From Hydrogenothermus marinus (GTDB lineage Bacteria; Aquificota; Aquificia; Aquificales; Hydrogenothermaceae): a stretch of 64,000 nt of DNA. The DNA lies in the NCBI RefSeq assembly GCF_003688665.1, contig NZ_REFO01000010.1, forward strand, positions 1-64,000, given 5' to 3'. Position 1 is the stretch's first letter; each line of letters begins with the position of its first letter. A model generated the notes under the pieces. The model had not been told where the DNA came from. It made no database searches and saw only the letters and a list, made by a program, of their open reading frames with translations. The position numbers were made by a program, and so were the translations under genes. Positions 58,366 to 64,000 of the stretch are shown one piece after another.

Positions 58366-59735
58366 AAATTACCTCTTACATTTAGAAATATAGTAGCTTC
58401 TAATTTATTAATATCAAATTTTGAGTTATCTGTAATACTATAATCCTTAGATATAGCTTTTAATTTTTCATAAAATCTTTTTTTAAAATTATTTATCTCT
58501 AAAAGATTGCTAAACTTAATTTTATCTCTTATTGAAATCTCAAAACTGTTATCTTTAACTTGAGAGTCTATGTAATTAAATTTATGTAAACTTAAAATAG
58601 GGAAAACTTTCTGTAAAGCAATAATAGCATTCTTAGTTTGAGCATCATTTATTAATTTTAAATAATTAGTATAGTAAATACTTTTTTTCTCACTAAACCC
58701 AGAGACTTTCATTAAACCTTTTATATAACTTTGCTTTATCTTTTCTTCTAAAGTTGATATCTCTTGTTGTTTTTTTTGAATATCTTTAAATTTTAAAATA
58801 GGAAAAATAGATAATATAAATATTAAAAAGATTAAAATCCTTATTAAAACCTTTGATATTTTATAAAAATTTTTATCATGAATATATTTTGCTGGTCTAA
58901 TATCATGTTCAGATTTATCAATGAAAAGATTTCCTATATTAATTATATTTTGTTGAAAATCTTCTCCAGAGCAGTTTTCCAAAAATCCTTGATAGGTTAA
59001 ACTACATAAAGGTAATTTTGCAAAATTAAAGATTAAATTAGCTAATTCTTCCGACTGGGATTCTAATCCGGAAATAATAATTTTATCTATTTTAATAGAT
59101 ATAGATTGTCTTATATAATTGAAAGTAAGGTTTATATTTTCATAAAGAAAATTAATATAGCTTTCTGAAGGATAAGAAATATGAGAAGGAATCTCAATAG
59201 TTCTAAAATATTTTAAGTTTTCATTTTCATTAAGAACTATTATTAGTTGACTTTTATCTGAATAAATATGAAGGGTATTTTTTTCTTTAAAAAATTTTTT
59301 AGAAATAGAAAAAATAGAAAATATTGGCAAACTAAATAACTCTATATATAGATTTTTATCTTCTAAATTAAGTTCTTTAAAAATAGAATAAGGAATCAAA
59401 TATATATTATATATTTCTCTATCTGTTTCAACATTATTTAAAATAGGAATATATTTGAATTTATTTAAATCTATATCCTGATTTTTTAATTTAGCTTCTA
59501 TAAGAACTTCTTTTGTTTTTTTATCTTTAACTAAAGGTATTTCTACTCTTGTATTTTCTATATTAAAAAAGCTATAATTGACAAAATTTTTATAATTTTT
59601 GTCAATTAAATTAGCAACTTTATTATTTTCTTTTAAAGAAATAAGTTCCTTTTTTAAAAATCTATATCTGTTTCTGTTTTTTTTCAGATAAACTATATTT
59701 ATTAAATTTTTATAAATATAAATTGATTTAAACAT
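58362..59735 (-). CDS. MshI/PilM-PilN-like assembly protein
   Basis: A 457-residue protein joining an N-terminal actin-like, PilM/GspL-type cytoplasmic domain (about 1-285; LIEAKLKNQDIDLNKFKYIPIL, KIDKIIISGLESQSEELANLI) to a membrane helix at about 300-318 (VLIRILIFLIFILSIFPIL), a coiled coil, and a PilN-like periplasmic domain. This one-protein PilM+PilN layout is that of MshI/GspL. It is the first gene of the minus-strand pilus operon. No Shine-Dalgarno is visible before the ATG. Confidence 0.78.
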   Translation of the reverse strand: MFKSIYIYKNLINIVYLKKNRNRYRFLKKELISLKENNKVANLIDKNYKNFVNYSFFNIENTRVEIPLVKDKKTKEVLIEAKLKNQDIDLNKFKYIPILNNVETDREIYNIYLIPYSIFKELNLEDKNLYIELFSLPIFSIFSISKKFFKEKNTLHIYSDKSQLIIVLNENENLKYFRTIEIPSHISYPSESYINFLYENINLTFNYIRQSISIKIDKIIISGLESQSEELANLIFNFAKLPLCSLTYQGFLENCSGEDFQQNIINIGNLFIDKSEHDIRPAKYIHDKNFYKISKVLIRILIFLIFILSIFPILKFKDIQKKQQEISTLEEKIKQSYIKGLMKVSGFSEKKSIYYTNYLKLINDAQTKNAIIALQKVFPILSLHKFNYIDSQVKDNSFEISIRDKIKFSNLLEINNFKKRFYEKLKAISKDYSITDNSKFDINKLEATIFLNVRGNL

Positions 59736-59766
59736 ATGTTTTCACTTTTTATTTATTTTATTTAAA

Positions 59767-59795
59767 ATGATATATACTATAAAAAAATAAATCAA
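59767..59795 (-). promoter_or_regulatory. Possible promoter of the minus-strand pilus operon
   Basis: On the minus strand TTGATT, 17 bases, TATCAT, in the 72-base divergent gap between the mshI-like and mshE-like genes. Start of transcription would be about 25 bases before the mshI-like ATG. The mshE-like gene on the other strand has an AAGGAC ribosome site in the same gap. Confidence 0.35.
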
Positions 59796-59807
59796 GGACT
59801 TATATTT

Positions 59808-61484
59808 ATGCCTGAAAGAAAACCTATAGGACAGCTTTTAAAAGAAGAAGGATATATTACAGAAAAGCATATAAAAATAGCATTAGAAATACAAAAAATA
59901 AGAGGTGGTCTTTTAGGAGAAATTTTAGTTGAACTTTCTTTTGTTTCTCCAAAAGAAATATCTCAAGCAATTGCAAAACAAGCAAATAAACCTTATATTG
60001 ATTTATCCCAGTATCCACCAACTAAAGAAGCACTTAAAAGTTTACCTAAGGAAGTAGCTAAACAACTTGAAGTTATACCTTTTGATATTTCTGAAAAAAG
60101 TGTAAAAATAGCAATCTCAAATCCTTACGATATAAATGCTATAGATATATTAAAAAGAAGATATAAAAATTTAGAGATTGAATTTTATGTTGCAGATAAA
60201 GAAAGTATCTTAAAAACTATAGAAGTTTATTACTATTTACTTGAAAATCCTATAGAAAAAGAGATAGAAAAAATTGTTCAAGAAGCAGTAAGCACAGGTA
60301 CTACTACTCAAATTCCAAAATTATTTGATTTAATATTAGATAATGCCATTTTGAATAGAGCTACTGATATACATATATCACCTGAAAGTGTTGCATCTCA
60401 TGTATTTTATAGAATAGATGGAATTATGACCCATTTTAATGCTATACCTTTAAATCTACATTCAAGTTTAGTTTCAAGAGTAAAAATACTTGCTGGTTTA
60501 GATATAGCAGAACAAAGACTTCCTCAAGATGGTTCTTTTTCACATGAATTCTTTGAAGAAGAATATGATTTTAGAGTTTCGACAGTTCCTACTGCTTTTG
60601 GAGAAAATGTTGTTATAAGAATTTTATCTAAAAATATTTCTTTATTTAACTTAAGAAGTTTAGGCTTTGAAGAAGATATTTATGAAAAGATAGAAAATCA
60701 GTTTTTAAAACCTCAAGGTATAATATTAGTTACAGGTCCGACAGGTTCTGGTAAAACAACTACCCTTTATGCTGCTTTAAGAAGGATTAATGCTATTGAA
60801 AAAAATATTCTTACTGTAGAAGATCCTATAGAATATAAATTTCCATTTATTAAACAAACACAAGTTAACGAAAAAGCAGGTTATACATTTGCAAGAGCTA
60901 TAAGATCATTTTTAAGACAGGATCCTGATGTGATTTTAGTAGGTGAGATTAGAGATGAAGAAACTGCAGAAATGGCAATAAGAGCATCAATTACTGGTCA
61001 TCTTGTTTTATCTACATTACACACAAATGATGCAGTAAGTGCTATACCAAGACTTATAGATATGGGAATAAAAGATTATATGGTAGCCTCTGGTATTTCT
61101 GCAATTACTGCCCAAAGACTTATAAGAAAAAACTGTACTTTTTGTATAACAGAATATAAAATAAAGGCTAAAGAATTGGTAAAATATGGTTTTCCTGAAA
61201 GTATGCTGAGAAAATACATATCAGATTTAGAAGAAAATATCACTTTAAAAAGATCAACAGGATGCTCTCATTGTAATAATACTGGCTATCTTGGAAGGAC
61301 ATTAATTGTAGAATTATTAGAAATAGATGAAGAAATATCTGATTTAATAGTTCAAGGTGCAACACCTCTCGCTATACAAAAAAAGGCTGTTAGTAAAGGA
61401 ATGAGATTAATGAAAGAAGATGGCTTAATTAAAGTTTTAAAAGGAATAACTACTCCTGAAGAAATAAAAAGAGTTGTAGGATAA
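59808..61484 (+). CDS. MshE/PilB/GspE-type pilus assembly ATPase
   Basis: Hexameric extension ATPase of 558 residues. The N-terminal MshEN domain has two tandem motifs (IGQLLKEEGYITEKHIKIALEIQ and LGEILVELSFVSPKEISQAIAKQ), the type that binds cyclic di-GMP in MshE. The core has the Walker A loop GPTGSGKTTT near residue 310, the Asp box, EDPIEYKF, Walker B DVILVGEIRDEETAEMA and the His box. A four-cysteine zinc site CTFC...CSHC lies near residues 440-490. It powers assembly of the pilus with the platform protein encoded next. Confidence 0.95.
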   Translation: MPERKPIGQLLKEEGYITEKHIKIALEIQKIRGGLLGEILVELSFVSPKEISQAIAKQANKPYIDLSQYPPTKEALKSLPKEVAKQLEVIPFDISEKSVKIAISNPYDINAIDILKRRYKNLEIEFYVADKESILKTIEVYYYLLENPIEKEIEKIVQEAVSTGTTTQIPKLFDLILDNAILNRATDIHISPESVASHVFYRIDGIMTHFNAIPLNLHSSLVSRVKILAGLDIAEQRLPQDGSFSHEFFEEEYDFRVSTVPTAFGENVVIRILSKNISLFNLRSLGFEEDIYEKIENQFLKPQGIILVTGPTGSGKTTTLYAALRRINAIEKNILTVEDPIEYKFPFIKQTQVNEKAGYTFARAIRSFLRQDPDVILVGEIRDEETAEMAIRASITGHLVLSTLHTNDAVSAIPRLIDMGIKDYMVASGISAITAQRLIRKNCTFCITEYKIKAKELVKYGFPESMLRKYISDLEENITLKRSTGCSHCNNTGYLGRTLIVELLEIDEEISDLIVQGATPLAIQKKAVSKGMRLMKEDGLIKVLKGITTPEEIKRVVG

Positions 61485-61488
61485 AAAG

Positions 61489-62709
61489 ATGCCGCTATTT
61501 TCTGTAGAAGCTATAGATATAGAAGGGAATAAAATAAGAAGACTGTTTGAAGTTGATAGTGAAAATAGGCTTTTAAATATTTTAGAAGCTTCAGGATTAA
61601 CACCTATTAAAATACATAAATTACCAGGATTTTTTAAATATTTAAATATCTCTAAATTTTTTCAAAAAATAAAAAAAGCAGAACTTATAGAAGTTTTAGA
61701 TAATTTACATTTAATAGTACAATCAGGACTTCCATTAAATACAGGTATTATGGATTTAGCGAAAGATGCAGAAAATACTGCTATAAAAGATATGCTTCTT
61801 GATATTTCATTCCAGATTCAAGGAGGAATGCCATTATCTCAGGCTGTAGAAAGATATAAAAATATTTTTGGTGATGTTGTAATATCTCTTTTTAAAATTG
61901 GAGAAGAAACAGGAACATTAGATCAAACTTTAAAAGATGCTGCTGAGCATTTAAGAAAGATTGAAGATATAAAATCAAAAGCAAAGCAAGCTCTTATCTA
62001 TCCTGCTTTTGCATTTTTTTCTACACTCTCAGCAATGATTTTCTGGCTTGTTTATGTACTTCCTAAGATAATAGAAGCATTTAAAACTATGAATATAGAG
62101 CTACCTTGGACAACAAGAATGGTAATGGCAATTTCAGAATTTACCCAAAACTATTTTTTTCAAATGTTAGGATTTTTAGTTTTAGCTATTATAATAATCT
62201 TATTCTTAAGAAGAAAATTTTTTAAATTTAAATATCAATCAGATAAGGTTTTATTAAAACTTCCTATTATTGGTATTATTCTTAAAAATTTTAATTATGC
62301 ATTTTTTGCAGAATATATGAGATTAATGATTTCTGCTGGACTTCCTTTATATCAAGCTTTAAATATTATGGAAAAGGCAATGAATAATAGTTTATTTAAA
62401 GTAGCAATTAGAAATGTAAGAGAAGAGATAGAGATGGGAGAAAGTTTATCTAAGGCTTTAAAGAAGCAAAATCTATTTTCATCTCTTATTATAAGAATGA
62501 TATCTGTGGGGGAACAAACAGGAGGTTTAGATACTCAGCTTTCATATATAGCAGATTATTATTACAAAAAAGTAGATTATATTACTCAAAATATAGCTAA
62601 AATGATAGAACCTATAGTAATTGGTATAGTTGGTGGGTTTATGGCATTAATAATGATTTCATTAATGGGACCTATTTATACATTAATATCTCAAATTGGA
62701 AAAATGTGA
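61489..62709 (+). CDS. MshG/PilC/GspF-type pilus platform protein
   Basis: Inner-membrane platform of 406 residues with two T2SF domains: ELIEVLDNLHLIVQSGLPLNTGIMDLAKDAEN ... VVISLFKIGEETGTLDQTLKDAAEHLRK and FFAEYMRLMISAGLPLYQALNIMEKAMNN ... LIIRMISVGEQTGGLDTQLSYIADYY. Three membrane helices (about 168-190, 218-238, 375-398). It follows the ATPase gene by 4 bases. No PilT, prepilin peptidase or further pilin is next to it in the window. Confidence 0.94.
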   Translation: MPLFSVEAIDIEGNKIRRLFEVDSENRLLNILEASGLTPIKIHKLPGFFKYLNISKFFQKIKKAELIEVLDNLHLIVQSGLPLNTGIMDLAKDAENTAIKDMLLDISFQIQGGMPLSQAVERYKNIFGDVVISLFKIGEETGTLDQTLKDAAEHLRKIEDIKSKAKQALIYPAFAFFSTLSAMIFWLVYVLPKIIEAFKTMNIELPWTTRMVMAISEFTQNYFFQMLGFLVLAIIIILFLRRKFFKFKYQSDKVLLKLPIIGIILKNFNYAFFAEYMRLMISAGLPLYQALNIMEKAMNNSLFKVAIRNVREEIEMGESLSKALKKQNLFSSLIIRMISVGEQTGGLDTQLSYIADYYYKKVDYITQNIAKMIEPIVIGIVGGFMALIMISLMGPIYTLISQIGKM

Positions 62710-62711
62710 AA

Positions 62712-62733
62712 AAGATTATATATTTCTAATCTT
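62712..62733. terminator. Weak hairpin after the pilus platform gene
   Basis: AAGATTA and TAATCTT pair over an 8-base AT-rich loop, just after the platform gene stop. There is no T tract, so termination is doubtful; the stem is short and AT-rich. Confidence 0.25.
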
Positions 62734-62776
62734 GAACTATTGTAAAATACTTTAAAATTTCAACATGAGGTAAAAA

Positions 62777-63457
62777 ATGAGTTTTGATTTTATGCAACTT
62801 ATATTTATGCTTCCTGCTTTACTTTTAGCTGTAATTATGCATGAAATAGGACATGGATATATTGCTTATAAACTTGGTGATAATACTGCTAAAATTGCTG
62901 GAAGATTAACTTTTAATCCAATTCCACATATAGATCCAATAGGTTCAATACTTGTTCCTGCTATATTACTTTTATTTAAATCTCCTGTTTTATTTGGTTG
63001 GGCAAAACCGGTTCCTATAAATCCATTAAATTTTAAAAAATTAGGTTATAAAAAAGGAATGGCTTTAACTGCTATAGCTGGTCCAAGTATTAATCTTCTT
63101 TTAGCTTTTATTTTTGGAATTTTATATCAAATATTTAATTCTCAGCAATTCCTTGCTTTTATAATATCAATTTTTGGAATAGGATTTGTCAAATCTGTAA
63201 TACTTCCTCTTGTAATATTTTTTAAATATAGTGTAATGATAAATGTAATTCTTGCAATATTTAATATTATTCCTATTCCACCTTTAGATGGTGGTAGAGT
63301 AATAATGAGTTTAGCATCTCCTTCTTTAGAAAGAAAGTTAGAAAGTTTAGAGCAATATGGATTTATAATTATTGTAATATTACTTTTTACAGGTATTTTA
63401 AATTATGTAATACTACCACCTTATAAATTTTTAACATCTTTATTCTTAGGTAGTTAA
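62777..63457 (+). CDS. M50 family membrane metalloprotease (site-2 protease-like)
   Basis: A 226-residue membrane protein with the zinc motif H22-E23-IGH26 in the first helix (AVIMHEIGHGYIAYKLGD) and the third-ligand motif NIIPIPPLDGGRVI near residue 170. The RLTFNPIPHIDPIGSILVP segment is common to the short FtsH-less M50B subgroup. There is no PDZ domain, so it is not a full RseP. It may cut membrane-bound regulators. A GAGG site precedes the ATG; it is followed 10 bases later by an alcohol dehydrogenase gene. Confidence 0.9.
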   Translation: MSFDFMQLIFMLPALLLAVIMHEIGHGYIAYKLGDNTAKIAGRLTFNPIPHIDPIGSILVPAILLLFKSPVLFGWAKPVPINPLNFKKLGYKKGMALTAIAGPSINLLLAFIFGILYQIFNSQQFLAFIISIFGIGFVKSVILPLVIFFKYSVMINVILAIFNIIPIPPLDGGRVIMSLASPSLERKLESLEQYGFIIIVILLFTGILNYVILPPYKFLTSLFLGS

Positions 63458-63467
63458 GGAGAGAATT

Positions 63468-64000
63468 ATGAAAGCAGCATACTATGAAAAACATGGGAAT
63501 TATGAAAATATAGTTATAGGAGAAAGACCAAAACCAAAAATAAAAGCAGATGAAGTTTTAGTAAAAGTAAAAACATTTTCTTTAAATCATCTTGATATAT
63601 GGGTAATGGAAGGTAAATATCCTGTTGAAATTCCTATGCCTCATATATTTGCATCAGATGCTTCAGGAATTGTTGAAAATGTAGGAGAAGCAGTAAAAAA
63701 TGTAAAAGTAGGTGATGAAGTAATTGTTTATCCAGGGCTTTCATGTGGTTATTGTGAAAAATGCTTAGCAGGGAAAGACAATGAGTGTAGTAATTTTTCT
63801 GTACTTGGAGTTTTAACAGATGGTGTTTCTGCAGAATATGTAAAAGTTCCTGCTATAAATGTTTTTAAGAAGCCAGAAAATTTATCCTTTGAGGAAGCAT
63901 CTACAATAGGTATTACCTATACAACAATGTGGCATTCTATAGTTACAAGAGGAAAAATTAAAGCAGGAGAGATAGTTTTTATTCATGGTGGTGGTTCTGG
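63468..64000 (+). CDS. Zinc-type alcohol dehydrogenase/quinone reductase family protein, 5' part
   Basis: The gene runs off the window end; about 177 codons are seen. The GroES-like domain includes NHLDIWVMEGKYPVEIPMPHIFASDASGIVENVG, and the structural zinc site is C93, C96, C99, C107 (CGYCEKC...NEC). The usual catalytic-zinc cysteine near residue 40 is replaced (SLNHLD), as in the NHLD-type subgroup. The coenzyme domain starts at the end (IVFIHGGGSG). A strong AAGGAG site precedes ATG 63468. Substrate unknown. Confidence 0.88.
   Translation, partial: MKAAYYEKHGNYENIVIGERPKPKIKADEVLVKVKTFSLNHLDIWVMEGKYPVEIPMPHIFASDASGIVENVGEAVKNVKVGDEVIVYPGLSCGYCEKCLAGKDNECSNFSVLGVLTDGVSAEYVKVPAINVFKKPENLSFEEASTIGITYTTMWHSIVTRGKIKAGEIVFIHGGGS

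Overview
The window looks like a chromosomal segment of a thermophilic, Gram-negative bacterium of the Aquificota, most likely Hydrogenothermaceae (a relative of Sulfurihydrogenibium, Hydrogenothermus or Persephonella). This is inferred from the very low G+C (about a quarter to a third by eye), the separately encoded C-terminal half of carbamoyl-phosphate synthase (carB2), a FAD-dependent thymidylate synthase, L- and P-ring flagellar proteins that imply an outer membrane, and frequent TTG starts. No rRNA, tRNA, CRISPR array or intact insertion sequence was seen.

Region 1 (about 1-34,860, minus strand) is one unbroken co-directional run with gaps under 50 bases. In transcription order it holds cheZ, cheA, cheW, cheV-like, cheY, fliG, fliM, a fliN-like gene, flgF, flgG, flgA, flgH, flgI, flgJ-like, flhA, flhF, flhG, fliA, fliK-like, a secreted TPR protein, flgB, flgC, fliE, fliF, fliH, fliI, flgD, flgE, fliL, fliN, fliO, fliP, fliQ, fliR, flhB, then ugd, an M16 peptidase, thyX and a partial yqhA-like gene. 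It encodes nearly the whole basal body, export gate, C-ring, rod, hook and core chemotaxis pathway. Flagellin, fliD, fliS, fliJ, flgM, motAB, cheB, cheR and receptors are not in the window.

Region 2 (34,970-38,403, plus strand) is flgN-flgK-flgL. flgK and flgL each have a sigma-28-type promoter (TAAA...N11...CGATAA), so these late genes are probably served by the FliA encoded on the other strand. A G+C-rich structured patch follows flgL.

Region 3 (38,616-49,755) is mixed metabolism: an O-methyltransferase, a small membrane protein, an RNase Z-like hydrolase, a CDGSH iron-sulfur protein, carB2, moeA, a possible minimal SpoA-domain protein, folD, accD, mobB, proC, yajC, a ModE-like regulator, an hldE-type nucleotidyltransferase, pgsA (apparently starting at an AUA codon) and a thioesterase.

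Region 4 (49,748-62,709) is an MSHA-like type IV pilus locus. On the plus strand lie a degenerate-ATPase/SPOR protein, an ExeA/MshM-like ATPase with a SPOR domain, and an MshE/PilB-type ATPase with an MshG/PilC platform protein. On the minus strand lie mshI-, mshJ-, mshK-, mshL- and mshN-like genes ending in a 639-residue prepilin with Ig-like domains, a Gly/Ser linker and a LamG-type lectin domain. Directly downstream, in frame but with no start codon, is a second Gly/Ser-linked, cysteine-rich module of 174 codons. It looks like a silent or displaced alternative C-terminus and is the most unusual item in the window. An M50 metalloprotease and a truncated zinc alcohol dehydrogenase close the window.
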